Under the pieces are notes generated by a model, which saw only the letters and a list, made by a program, of their open reading frames with translations, did no database searches and had not been told where the DNA came from. Shown here in pieces: positions 11,539-23,245 of a stretch of DNA of 64,000 nt (positions are counted from its first letter, which is position 1; every line of letters starts with the position of its first letter). This DNA is from Gigaspora margarita. Taxonomy: Eukaryota; Glomeromycota; Glomeromycetes; Diversisporales; Gigasporaceae. The DNA lies in NCBI GenBank assembly GCA_009809945.1, contig WTPW01000026.1:776124-840123 (forward strand), read 5' to 3'. Position numbers and translations under genes: made by a program.

Positions 11539-13040
11539 CAGTGTTGTCATGGGACAGCTTTGGACAATGACTTAGACAATTTTGGACAATTTTGGACAAT
11601 TAAATAAAGCAAAATTACTTAAAATTTTATTAAGATAATCTATTTTAATTTTAACTGGAATGTGTTCAGCACCTAAATAAATATATAGTTATATATATAT
11701 TTTAGATAGATTTATTAATTGATAATCCGCCTGTCAACTGGAGAAAAGGCGAAATATAGCGTGCTTCCATCTAAAACGTTTTTTCTTACTAAGTTAACGA
11801 TACGTGTCCACTAATTGAAAGTTGTAGAGCTCATCGAGACGCATCTAANNNNNNNNNNNNNNNNNNNNNNNNNNNNNNNNNNNNNNNNNNNNNNNNNNNN
11901 NNNNNNNNNNNNNNNNNNNNNNNNNNNNNNNNNNNNNNNNNNNNNNNNNNNNNNNNNNNNNNNNNNNNNNNNNNNNNNNNNNNNNNNNNNNNNNNNNNNN
12001 NNNNNNNNNNNNNNNNNNNNNNNNNNNNNNNNNNNNNNNNNNNNNNNNNNNNNNNNNNNNNNNNNNNNNNNNNNNNNNNNNNNNNNNNNNNNNNNNNNNN
12101 NNNNNNNNNNNNNNNNNNNNNNNNNNNNNNNNNNNNNNNNNNNNNNNNNNNNNNNNNNNNNNNNNNNNNNNNNNNNNNNNNNNNNNNNNNNNNNNNNNNN
12201 NNNNNNNNNNNNNNNNNNNNNNNNNNNNNNNNNNNNNNNNNNNNNNNNNNNNNNNNNNNNNNNNNNNNNNNNNNNNNNNNNNNNNNNNNNNNNNNNNNNN
12301 NNNNNNNNNNNNNNNNNNNNNNNNNNNNNNNNNNNNNNNNNNNNNNNNNNNNNNNNNNNNNNNNNNNNNNNNNNNNNNNNNNNNNNNNNNNNNNNNNNNN
12401 NNNNNNNNNNNNNNNNNNNNNNNNNNNNNNNNNNNNNNNNNNNNNNNNNNNNNNNNNNNNNNNNNNNNNNNNNNNNNNNNNNNNNNNNNNNNNNNNNNNN
12501 NNNNNNNNNNNNNNNNNNNNNNNNNNNNNNNNNNNNNNNNNNNNNNNNNNNNNNNNNNNNNNNNNNNNNNNNNNNNNNNNNNNNNNNNNNNNNNNNNNNN
12601 NNNNNNNNNNNNNNNNNNNNNNNNNNNNNNNNNNNNNNNNNNNNNNNNNNNNNNNNNNNNNNNNNNNNNNNNNNNNNNNNNNNNNNNNNNNNNNNNNNNN
12701 NNNNNNNNNNNNNNNNNNNNNNNNNNNNNNNNNNNNNNNNNNNNNNNNNNNNNNNNNNNNNNNNNNNNNNNNNNNNNNNNNNNNNNNNNATGATCTAACC
12801 ACCGTTAGATGCGTCTCGATGAGCTCTACAACTTTCAATTAGTGGACACGTATCGTTAACTTAGTAAGAAAAAACGTTTTATATGGACGCACGCTATATT
12901 TCGCCTTTTCTCCAGTTGACAGGCGGATTATCAATTAATTATTAAAGCCTGGACAAGCTTTGGACAATCTTGGAAGTTTGGACAATTTTGGACATGGACA
13001 AGCCAAAAAAGGCCATGGACAGCCAAAATGTACAACACTG
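11539..13040. mobile_element. hAT-type MITE interrupted by a TTAA element
   Basis: The ends CAGTGTTGT...ACAACACTG are flanked by a perfect 8 bp duplication CCTATAGT (11531-11538 and 13041-13048). Removing the nested insertion leaves about 282 bp, which matches the uninterrupted relative at 14490-14767 (278 bp). The interior has repeated TTTTGGACAA motifs near both ends, possibly transposase-binding subterminal repeats. Confidence 0.9.
11719..12934. mobile_element. TTAA-target transposon with long inverted repeats, centre unsequenced
   Basis: The arms (TTGATAATCCGCCTGTCAAC inward for about 130 bp) are near-perfect inverted repeats and run into the 941-N gap at 11849-12789. The flanks are TTAA (11715-11718 and 12935-12938). 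The related hAT MITE at 14490 shows the uninterrupted sequence with a single TTAA. The TTAA target fits piggyBac or Kolobok-type elements. The arms are much richer in CpG than the host element, suggesting a recent insertion. Any transposase would lie in the gap. Confidence 0.85.
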
Positions 13041-13108
13041 CCTATAGTGATTTTTTTATCGATAGTAGGTTTTACCAACAGTGTAAAAAAAATATTTTTA
13101 TAAATATA

Positions 13109-13294
13109 CAGTTGAACTTCCCTAAACCAATTCTGCAAAAACTGATAACCTGTAAAATTCAATAAAAAATTAATCTACCAAGTCCATTTCTGTTATATGA
13201 ATCTAGTAGTTTATAATGATTTCAAATCTGATAACCTCTTAATACTGATTCAAAACTTGTTAACTATGCATACTGGTTTTGAGAGGTTCAACTG
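13109..13294. mobile_element. TA-flanked MITE (pogo/Tigger-like ends)
   Basis: CAGTTGAACTTCCCTAAACC is mirrored by CAGTTGAACCTCTCAAAACC (reverse complement of the right end). TA flanks both ends (13107-13108, 13295-13296). A second copy, about 85% similar by eye, lies at 53108-53283. It is non-autonomous at 186 bp. Confidence 0.8.
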
Positions 13295-13846
13295 TATATA
13301 ATTTCTTGTACTAATACAATGCACCAATTTATTATTTTTGAAATATGCATCAATATATGCATATTATATTTAATTTTTAGACTCAAATTAACAATGAATT
13401 AATAATTATTACTTAATGTAAACATTTGACTCTTATATGTAAAATAAATATGATATATAAAAAAATTAAAAATACAACCTATAACTCACTAAAAAATGAC
13501 TATATGAATATTTACCCTAATTTTAATTTTGATAGACAATATTTTTTTGTATACTATACAATAATATATAAACAAAAGCAAGCTCAAGATTTATATAACA
13601 TTCTGCATTAATAATATAACAAAACAAAGCAATCAAACATACATGCAAGTAACAGATATAATTATTTTAACATAGTACTAAATATTTCAGATATTGTTCT
13701 GGCACTATGATTTAATGATCCTTCTAGCACTTGCAAACATTGGAACATTAATATTATAATGCATATAGCAAAATTGCAAATCTAATGCACATATATATAT
13801 GTATATAAGTGCATATATACATATCAATACATAAATGCTATATATA

Positions 13847-14099
13847 TGGGCTAGGTGCTGAGAAAAGGATGGAAATTGATAAAAAAAAAGATCATCAGAA
13901 AATCAATTTTTATGTTATAAATTTTATAATATATCATAAGAAAATACAAAATTTAAAGAGCTATACTGCAAATTTTTATTAATAAAACTACCTTTGTTTT
14001 TAAGTAAAAAATAATTCTAATCTTATTCTAAATTAATTTATGTAAAAAAAGTCTTTTGAAAAAATTGTCATTTTGGCCCTTTTCCCAGCACCTAGCCCA
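13847..14099. mobile_element. TA-flanked MITE (mariner-type)
   Basis: The terminal inverted repeats TGGGCTAGGTGCTGAGAAAA and TGGGCTAGGTGCTGGGAAAA are flanked by TA on both sides. The 253 bp interior is AT-rich and non-coding. Confidence 0.8.
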
Positions 14100-14489
14100 T
14101 ATTTATTATACAATTACTTCAGAATTTCATACTATTTGTGAACAATGAATCCTATAATAACCATTTTTACTACACTTCTTGCATAAATATATATGCTTTT
14201 TCTTGTCTAATATTTTTATACATTAATAATGCATATTGAAAAATGCCTAATATTTGAATAGTAATATAATACTTGTACAATGATTGTGATATAGTCTTAC
14301 TATTAATTACTATACCCATTTCTAAAAATTATTTTTTTTAGAAATAAAGCTTATCATATCAATATCAATAAATATATATGCACTTATTCAATTTTGCTCT
14401 TGTGAATTTCTATTTTTAATATGCATTATTTGATCTTGATTTGACTTGTTTGAACATGTGTTTCATTATTTTAACACTATCCATTAGAG

Positions 14490-14767
14490 CAGTGTTGTCA
14501 CAAGACAGCTTTGGACAATGATTTGGACAATTTTGAACAATTTTGGACAATTAAATAAGTAAAATTATTTAAAATTTTATTAAGATAACCTATTTTAATT
14601 TTAACTAAAATGTGTTTAGCATCTAAAAAAATATATAGTTATATATTTTTTAGATAGATTTATTAATTATTAAAGCTGTACTAGCTTTGAACAATCTTGG
14701 AAGTTTGGACAATTTTGGATGTAAACAAGCCAAAAAAGGCTGTGGATAGCCAAAACATACAACAATG
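14490..14767. mobile_element. hAT-type MITE, uninterrupted copy
   Basis: The ends are CAGTGTTGT...ACAACAATG with 7/8 matching flanks (CATTAGAG at 14482, CATTAGAT at 14768). It belongs to the same family as 11539-13040 and provides the empty site of the TTAA element nested there. Confidence 0.85.
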
Positions 14768-15179
14768 CATTAGATATGAAATAGTATAACAAATACAAAA
14801 ATAGTAAAAATAATATAATAATTTTTGCTAATCAAGATTTTTTCAATGATTTGCATGATCTGCAACTAGAGACCTGATATTTCCTATGATTAGATAATTA
14901 CTTATCATAATCATTATTATTATTACTATAAACTACCAGATATCAGACCTCTATGTACTAGATCCAGGTGTGAATCTCAAAATCTACAATTACCAAATGT
15001 GGTTTTTTAAATATTTAGGCAGTCCACTATGAATGAAAAATATGCATGGCATGCTATTTAAAATTTTTCTTCTAATGGTACAAACTTTCCACTATGTACT
15101 AGACCTGAGGTCTAAATTAGGGTTTAATATTGGTGGGTGTAAGAGACCCAGGTCTTTTATATGGCAGTTTATAGTAGTA

Positions 15180-15455
15180 TAAATTTAAACTAAAATAACT
15201 TTTGAACTATTAAAGGTATATGAGTAAAAATATCTTTATTAGAATCCTCTTAATGTTCTCTTTAATATAATAGAGCTCTTTTTTTATTGTTATAAAATTA
15301 GACATGCTTTTGTAATTAGTTTTTGCTTTAACTTATATAAAAAATAAAAAATAAGCTTTATTACTTTAAAAAGAATATTAAAAGGAATCCAATAAATATG
15401 TTTTTGCATGCATTTTATAAGTAGTTCAGGAGTTATTTCAGTCTAAAATTTTATA
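15180..15455. mobile_element. Inverted-repeat element
   Basis: AACTAAAATAACTTTTGAAC near 15190 is mirrored by GACTGAAATAACTCCTGAAC (reverse complement near 15450), and the arms continue inward for about 75 bp. It is related in style to the element at 50690-51090. It is non-coding. Confidence 0.5.
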
Positions 15456-15929
15456 TATTTTTTGTTATTAAACAGAATGATTGACAAAAAATCTGTATTA
15501 TTAAAATTAGATATTTGATCTTCTATGTTTGTAGATTAAATAACATTTCATACCCTTAATATCCATGCTATGTGATTTATTGTTAACATTGGAGCTACCT
15601 GCTCTTACAAAATTTAACTATGCTACATTTTAGTTGTTTCTTTGAATACTTTTTTTTATACTCTATTATTGAATGCAGCTACATATTTCTAACAGTTTTT
15701 GCTTTTTGTTTGTAGCTTTGGTGGGTTACTAATTGATCTATAATTTTTATTATAAGATTTCAAAATATTTTCTTCTTTTCTGTAAGTTGGTTTTCTATAT
15801 TCATTATAAATTGTTAGTGCAGTTTATATAATTTTCTAGTACAACCAGTTTCAATTACCAAGTTCAAGACTTCTTTTACCAAACCAAAGCTTCTATAAAA
15901 AGAGTATCATATATTTTTGAAAATTATAT

Positions 15930-16200
15930 AAAAAAGTATAGGGTAGCTTATTTCAAATTGTTGATTTTTTTGAAAAATTGAAAAATATACTAATAAAATA
16001 TGTTTAAATAACCCTAAATTTTTACTATAGATGTATTTTGATGTTCTCAACAAGTTTACTTAATGGCACTTTTGAGGTATGTGAAGTAAAATTGGGCTTT
16101 TATATGTAGCAACTGCTACAAATTTTTTGAGATTTTTTAAAAAAATCAGAGGGGTAGCTTATTTTCAGAGTAGCTTATTTTTGGTAACATCAGTAATTTT
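15930..16200. mobile_element. Dispersed repeat, same family as 33144-33449
   Basis: The core around TTTTTACTATAGATGTATTT and the repeated GTAGCTTATTTT motif near the right end match the better-defined copy at 33144-33449. The ends are decayed. Confidence 0.5.
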
Positions 16201-17251
16201 TATATAGTGCTGTACTTTAGATATAAAAACTTGCTCTTGCCCTTAGTTCACAATTAATATATAATATATAAAATTATTCTTAAATAAAGACTATATTAAT
16301 ATATCCTCTTACATGTCAATCATTGAAGTAAAATTTGGCATAATTAATGGAAGCTTTTCAATATGCTAGTAACAATATACATCAAAATTGTATGTCACAT
16401 ACTAGCTATGCATTGAATTAATAAAGAAATATCAATCTGGTTTTCATGTTTAAATGTGACAATTCTTGTTCATTTCAAATCAAAAGTGTATATTTATTAC
16501 CAAGATCTTTATTTTTTTGTTTCACTTGATTGTTATACCAATGTTTTGCTAAAATACCAATAAAAAACTGTGCTATTTCACTTTTTAGTCAATGAAAAAA
16601 AAGATAAAAAATAATACCATGTAAATAAATGACCCACATTGCTAAATAGAATAACAAAATAGCTTTTTTTCAATCTATACATAATACTACCCATTATTAA
16701 AGTAAATCTATCAACAAGCTCAGTTAATTCAATCAGAACTTGATTGTACTATATAAATCCTTACTAAATACACACACTTTTATATTTAAATAATAAATAA
16801 ATATTAGATCATAAAACTTTATACCAATAAGTTAACCTATAAGTCAAAATTATATAAATTTACAAATCAAGTTACAATCACAATAAATTTATATAATTTC
16901 TGAACAAAACTAGATATTTAATTTACTAAAAGCCTAAAAATACAAGTCAAAAGTTGTAGCTACATTAAATATAATATTTCATTAATATCTTGCTGCTATT
17001 GTAATTCTGTCTTCAAATTTGTACAATGAGTTCTATAATAAGAGCATTGATCCATCTGATAACATTGTAACTTTTGCACTGCTAGTATAAAAAACTTTGT
17101 GCAAACCCATCAATAGCTATGAAATAATGGCCTTGATATGATACAAGTAAAAAATGTAGTAATACACTACTTGTTTTATTAAATTTCTCAAACTGTAATT
17201 TTTTTATTAAATTATTCCTACAACTTCAATTAATGATGGCATTTCATTTAA
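16201..17251. other. AT-rich intergenic stretch
   Basis: No gene, splice structure or clear element ends were seen. Confidence 0.45.
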
Positions 17252-17629
17252 TTGATAATCCTTATCTGAATGAGAGAAAGACATATAACCATATATAGTA
17301 AAATGTGACACACGACTATGAGATTTACTATAGCCAAAAATGCTATTTCATATAAACAATAGTTTGTTTACATTAGTTGGCAAATCATTTTACAGCAATA
17401 TCTCTGCATCTACTAAACAGATTTTAATGATATTACTATATTAGAATCAGAAAATAATGCTCTACAGTTTATTTAGAAATTGAAAATATATTTACTTAGT
17501 AGAAAAATGACTTTACTTTGTCATGAAATGGCATTTGTGGTTAGCAATTTTATATAGTAAATCATATAGATTTGTGCATCACAATTTACTATGTATGGCT
17601 GGCTCACTCATTTGGAAACAGATTATCAA
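17252..17629. mobile_element. TTAA-target MITE
   Basis: TTGATAATCCTTATCTGAAT at the left is mirrored by TTGATAATCTGTTTCCAAAT (reverse complement of the right end). TTAA lies on both sides (17248-17251, 17630-17633). The end sequence TTGATAATC is shared with the long-armed element at 11719-12934, so this is likely an older, short relative. It is non-coding. Confidence 0.65.
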
Positions 17630-18957
17630 TTAATGATTTTTAAGGTTCCTACTATAAACTTTGACTTTCTGAGTTAATACAGTTGAAGAATTAGTGTGTA
17701 AATACAAGAACCCAGATTTCTTGACAAGGATAAAGCTAATGCATCAAATAAAATTGCATTTCAGAATATAAATCTATAACCTTTTGCTAGTTTCATTCCA
17801 AAACAATAACTGTTTTGCTATTTTTCACATAACAAAACCTTCTAAAAAACTTGCTAAATTTTTCTTAGCCAAATTTAGAAAAAAGTACTTTTCAAAATTC
17901 TTTTTATATGAAACATACAGAAATAGTATTTTGTATTAGGCCATAAACTTTCTATTATATTGGTTAGAGCTGGATCTGCATCTGTATAAATGACTTTAGA
18001 CATTAATACATCTAAAAAATATATAACAATAAGCAAACCAAAACAGATACACTAAAACAAAATAAGTAACCCACAGCCTTTGCATAAAAAAAATAAAATA
18101 AAAGTAAACCTATAACAGATATACTAAACAAAATAAGTAAACAACAACTAGTTTCATCAAGCAATTCTGCAAAATCTATTTAAATATTGATTTTTGCTCA
18201 CTATTATTAAAGCTGTCACAAAAAGATGGGTCCTATTATGATTATCTATGCAAACTATTTCACATATTATCATATTAAATCAATTGGTTTTACAGATTAT
18301 ATCAAGTACAATGACATCATGAAAATGATTCCAAATACCAATTTGCTTAGAATGTAACTATATAAGTTCTATAAGATGATTGCTGCATTCTTCAAATTTT
18401 GCATTGATATACCAACTAGTTGTCAATTGTTTTTGGTGCATAAGCTTTTATAAGTTGCCCCTACATCTCTTACTTTGCCTTTTGCTTTGATAGTTTGGAC
18501 TATATTGTATATACAATGTGCATATAAACTGATCTGGATATTTATATGTTAATATATTAATAACTGCTCTGGTATGTACATTGCTACTAGCAAGAAGTTC
18601 AATATCATTCTGCATTTTCAGTATAAAATGACAATACTAAAAAGCAGTCATTTGTATATTATTACTTATTGGGTGAAAATGTTCACTAATTATACCTGAG
18701 ATATGTATTTAGTTATCTAACTTCTGCATTTGAAAATTAATAAAAAATTCACATCCCATATTTTTATAAGTTTTATTTCTTTCTTCTAATATATGTGCTT
18801 TTTTTGATCTTATAGTGACATCCTTTATAGCAATAATAGACATAATGCCTTGAAATGCCATTATTTTTGTCTAATTCTCTTTTTACTAAGGAGAAGGCAA
18901 ATTTTCAATCATGGCCATTTTTGGCAAGATAGCTTCATTAATTAATATTTGAATATA

Positions 18958-18990
<33 letters not shown>

Positions 18991-19177
18991 AAAAAATGCT
19001 TTGTTATACTTTTTAACATTTTCCCAATCTGAAAATAATTTTTTTATTATTAATAAATTATTATTTATTTTATAGTTGAATAATTTTGATTAATTTAATT
19101 TATTTAATTTATACAATTAATCAATTCATTTAATTAATTGAATTTAGCAATTTGTTTAAGCAAGTACATGTCCTCTA
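17630..19177. other. AT-rich intergenic stretch with poly-A tract
   Basis: No gene was recognised. A run of about 30 A lies at 18960-18990. I could not define an element around it. Confidence 0.4.
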
Positions 19178-19520
19178 AGGATTTGTGTCAAAATTCTGAC
19201 AAACAAAATCCGGACAGTTCATATCCCAACAAAAAAAAATCCTAACAATCAAAAATCCTGACAATTAAAAAAGTATTCCTTGAGTAATTATACTATAAAA
19301 TCACCTAAACCCAGACCCTAACCTAGACATTCGCCCACCCTAAATTAGACACTAACCTTACCCTAACCTAGACACTCGCCCACCCTAAACTAGACACTAA
19401 CCTATCCCTAACCTAATTTAAATAAACTTAATAATTTTTGTGGTTGGGATTGTCAGGTTTTTTTAGTCAAGATATTTTTGTTAGGGTTGGGATTCTGTTT
19501 GGTGGGGTTTTGATCAGTAT
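19178..19520. mobile_element. MULE-like element, decayed copy with CCCTAA-rich core
   Basis: It has the same architecture as 24488-24807: terminal TCAAAATTCTGACAAACA with repeated ATCCxGACA-type motifs, inverted at the right end. Many CCCGACA motifs have become CCTAACA or CCTGACA. The core is a direct repeat of CCCTAACCTAGACA/CGCCCACC units (19310-19410). Confidence 0.6.
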
Positions 19521-20468
19521 CCATTCTCTAATAGTTTTTCTTAAAACCACACATAATTTATAAAACTAACTATTATATGTATATATTAAATAACTTCTAT
19601 TGTGTTAAATATCTTTCAAGAAATATCATAATTTTAAAAGTCTATTGAAGTTCAAAAATAAAAATTAACAAGATAATAATTTTTTTTCAAAAAAAAAAAA
19701 AACCCCCCGAAAAACAATGCTAAGGTTGTGAATTGAACAGTCAATATACTTTATTACTTCTTACTAGTGATGTCATAGAATTGTCCCAAGGCTACAACTG
19801 ATCACGGTTACAGTTGAACAAAATCTATATGGATCCTATCTTGCCACAAGCTATGTAACTTATTCAGTGATGCAACTATAAATTTCAATTAATAATGTAA
19901 TTTGAATATAGTTTTAAATTGCATGTAAAAGTCTACGTCATAAAAATGTCATTATAAATAAAAACTTGGTTCATTTGATTTTTTTTAATGAAATCTTTAA
20001 TAATAAAAATTATTTAATACAGACTTCACATATGTATTATGTATTTATATATGTAAACATTATGGTATAAATATAAAAATTGAGTTATGGTGCATAAAAC
20101 AGTTACATTATGATCAAAATAATATGGCACATATGCATGCTATAACTTAAAATAAAGTGTTACAATGAATTACGTATAGCTTAGTTATGATACAGTTTAT
20201 TCCAATGCCTTACAGCATCACCACCTCTTACTATGCAGTTGATAGTGCTTCCACCATTAATAGATCTGCCTTTTCCGACGTGATGCAGGGTGAGGCAGTG
20301 TGATGCAACTTGAGCTTCTTGGAAAGATGTTCTCCACGAAACTATTTGATTAGTAAAGTATTGCGTGAATGGTTTTTTTTAAGTTCACATATACCCTAAA
20401 ATTCTGGGTTTAAACATCCCGGAAATCATCTGATTCAAATGCTGGTAAATTACCTGTAAAAACGTAAT

Positions 20469-20995
20469 CGAAAAGTATTGCAACTTCATTGGTATTTTTA
20501 TTTATTTATTTTTTTTTCTGGGCTAATCCGGCGGTTATCTAGGCCGGAGATGATTTTATTGAAGTAATCAATTAATCAATGGTCAGTGTATAATGATGCG
20601 GTTGGCCGAGGTCGGCCGGAGCGGAAAAGATATCCCGAAATTGCAACAAACATTGCGCTGGGAGTCGCCGTGGGGTTAGCTAGCTGGTGGTTTCCCACCT
20701 GTCGCAGTAAGCTGGCTGTGAGCGGAGATTTGGATAGAAATAAACATGCGGGAGAGAGATGGTAGAATCACGTAGTCATCGAGCGAAAAATGGTAGCAGT
20801 CATATGTTGGGTGGGTGGTCGAAAAAAAATTTTCTCTGATCGTTGTGGTCTAATGCCGCATGCGCTTGTGCTCATAGTTTTCGGTTATAAATACCAGTTT
20901 CCATCCCGCCAACGCTGTTTCGTTAGTTTAATATTCGCACCCCTTGGCTGACATGTGCTGTCGCATTTCGCATATGATCTTCAGCCTTCAATCAA
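20469..20995 (+). promoter_or_regulatory. Promoter-like module upstream of F-box copy 2
   Basis: Homologous to 2742-3250, with the same CGAAAAGTATTGC start and the TATA-like TATAAATA at 20886-20893, about 281 bp before the F-box ATG. No transposon separates the module from the gene here, so this is probably the ancestral arrangement. Confidence 0.5.
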
Positions 20996-21166
20996 CCCCC
21001 TTTTCGGGAAGCGTCTCACCTGATTTCCTGCGGCCCGGGTGCTTCCCTTTACGATCATGTGATTATCGTCAGCATTACCCATGGTAATATTCCTAATTCA
21101 GAGATCATCTTGCACTAATATTTATAGTCTGTTACCATTTTTTTTATGAACTAATTCATCTAATTC

Positions 21167-22696
21167 ATGGCATCGAAAATACTTAAGGGCGACATGCCCG
21201 AATTAATGGAGGATATTCTTAATAACCTAAATGATGAAATTTATTCCTTATACTCATGCGCACTTGTAAACAGATATTGGTGCAAAATGTCAATTCCTAT
21301 TCTTTGGCAAGATCCATTTTCATTCAAGCCAAGACCTTCATTCATTTCTAATTATATTTCATCTCTTGGCGAAAACGACAAAATTATTTTAAAAAGATGT
21401 GGGATAAATGAAGAATTTCCCAAAACGCTATTTGATTATGAAAGGTTCCTAAAGGTTCTCAATCTAGGGAAGCTTAAATGTAAAGTTTATGATTGGATTG
21501 AGCTTTTTAATTCAAAATCACATAACGACGATACATCAAGATATCACATAATTAATTTACTATTCAAATTATTCATTGAAAGTGGTGCAATTTTGCATAC
21601 ATTTAGTTTATATTTTTCAGAATCTCTTGGATTTAAACCAGAGATCTTTTACTCATTAAGACAAAATGAGCAATTTTTCTCACAAATACAACATTTATCT
21701 TTGGACATAGGAGACCTCAATATTGAAAGTGCTACTACATTGTTTAATGCCGTTGCAAAAAATGTTACGAAACTTAGAACTTTGGAATTTAACGAAGGTG
21801 ATTATAATGGTCATGTCATTCAAGTCAATGATATGTTACCGTTAATTCATTCTTTTATATACATTATTAAATCACAAGAGCAACTTAGAATAATTAGATT
21901 AGTTGGATTAAGATATTTTACAAAATTTCACGGCATTATTTCAGCTTTAGAAAGTCAAAAAAGTTCATTACAGGAAGTTACAATCGATAATTGTAACTTT
22001 AGTGCAGAGTTCGAGGTATTGAATAATTGCAAAAATTTAGAAACATTTCGTATTATGTCTTGGAATTGGGCCCTGTCGAAGCTGTCAAAAATATTAGATT
22101 ATAAAATCAGCACTTTAGAGTTAGAATTAATTGATCACTCGATCGATGCACAGCCTATAGCATTAATTTTAAAAAAGTCTGGCATATTATTACAAAGATT
22201 AAGACTCGTGTCATCTAATGGAATTAAGGATGAACCATTAATATTAGAAGCAATTAAGTCCTTTTGTCCAAACATTATACACTTCAACATTGTGAATTTG
22301 AAATTTTCCACACGACTTATAGAACTTATTGGTAATTTTCAAAAACTTCAAATTCTCTCGATATGCCGCGATGCGGATGACATACCAGATGAAGAAATGA
22401 AAATAAGAGTTAAACAGTTTTCAGAAATATTACCGTTAACATTGCAATATTTTTGCTTGGGTTATTGGCTACGGAATCATATAGATATTTTGCTCAATCA
22501 TTGCAACACACCTTTAAAAAAGTTGTTAATTTATGAAATATGTGACGAGAAAATTTTCAAAGCACTAGTCGAATTCTGCATACGAATCAAAACTTTGAAT
22601 TGCGTAGGCGTCAACAGATATTTAGATTTAGATGATAATATTAAAAAGGAATTGGAATCATATGTTGCATTGGTACCAGTGTATAAAATAGCATGA
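21167..22696 (+). CDS. F-box-like / leucine-rich protein, copy 2 (transposon-supplied C-terminus)
   Basis: 509-residue single-exon ORF, about 95% identical by eye to copy 1 over the shared part. The F-box-like region is at residues ~8-50 and keeps Trp at position 47 (PILWQDP), the residue lost in copy 1. LRR-like leucine-rich repeats follow to the end. By family it is a predicted SCF substrate receptor. The last codons are not ancestral: after ...YVALVP the frame enters a hAT element at 22677, which contributes VYKIA and the TGA stop (22694-22696). In copy 1 the unshifted sequence at this point encodes SKPADIDF and a stop, so the insertion replaces about eight terminal residues. The frame is otherwise intact, making this the best candidate for a functional F-box gene here. 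Confidence 0.88.
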   Translation: MASKILKGDMPELMEDILNNLNDEIYSLYSCALVNRYWCKMSIPILWQDPFSFKPRPSFISNYISSLGENDKIILKRCGINEEFPKTLFDYERFLKVLNLGKLKCKVYDWIELFNSKSHNDDTSRYHIINLLFKLFIESGAILHTFSLYFSESLGFKPEIFYSLRQNEQFFSQIQHLSLDIGDLNIESATTLFNAVAKNVTKLRTLEFNEGDYNGHVIQVNDMLPLIHSFIYIIKSQEQLRIIRLVGLRYFTKFHGIISALESQKSSLQEVTIDNCNFSAEFEVLNNCKNLETFRIMSWNWALSKLSKILDYKISTLELELIDHSIDAQPIALILKKSGILLQRLRLVSSNGIKDEPLILEAIKSFCPNIIHFNIVNLKFSTRLIELIGNFQKLQILSICRDADDIPDEEMKIRVKQFSEILPLTLQYFCLGYWLRNHIDILLNHCNTPLKKLLIYEICDEKIFKALVEFCIRIKTLNCVGVNRYLDLDDNIKKELESYVALVPVYKIA

Positions 22697-22931
22697 TAAA
22701 AATCCGGATCTACCGTTTTTTATATTGCATATACCGGTATTTTAAAATTGGGCCGGTGCAACAAACGGTGCATGATCCGGAATTTTTTGAAGTTTCCGGT
22801 GTGTGCATCTATGTGCCCCCAATGATCTGATGATCATTTTCTACTAATGCAGGTTTTTTTTTTTTGAACCGGTATTTTTTTATATAACAGGTGCATGTAC
22901 CGGTAAATTAAAATTTCTATTTTAAACACTG
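22677..22931. mobile_element. hAT-type MITE at the 3' end of F-box copy 2, 255 bp
   Basis: The terminal inverted repeats CAGTGTATAAAATAG and CAGTGTTTAAAATAG are flanked by a perfect 8 bp duplication ATTGGTAC (22669-22676, 22932-22939). Copy 1 carries the empty site with a single ATTGGTAC. The interior has several ACCGGTA motifs. It is non-coding itself but supplies the last codons of the F-box gene. Confidence 0.93.
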
Positions 22932-23245
22932 ATTGGTACCATCTAAACCTGCTGATATTAATTTTTAATTTCTATAAATTCCTTTTACTTTTATCTGTGG
23001 GCCAACAAGATATTATGCTATTTTATGTGTTCTATTGTTAATGTGATTAAGCTGACAAACTGTAAAGATTGCAAAAAATCAAAAACTAAAATATAATAAA
23101 ATCAAATACGGGCCCAAACATCTGCAAATAATAAATTATTTTGATTAATCTGATTGGTGCATAATAATAATAATGATTAAAAATTATCTTTCATAAACTC
23201 ATTTCTATTCTTATAAATACAAAACTAAATTGAAAAAAATATATA

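Noticed and set aside
11815..12838. Long open frames on both strands across the N gap
   Set aside because: They exist only because the 941 N are read as open; the visible ends are transposon inverted repeats.
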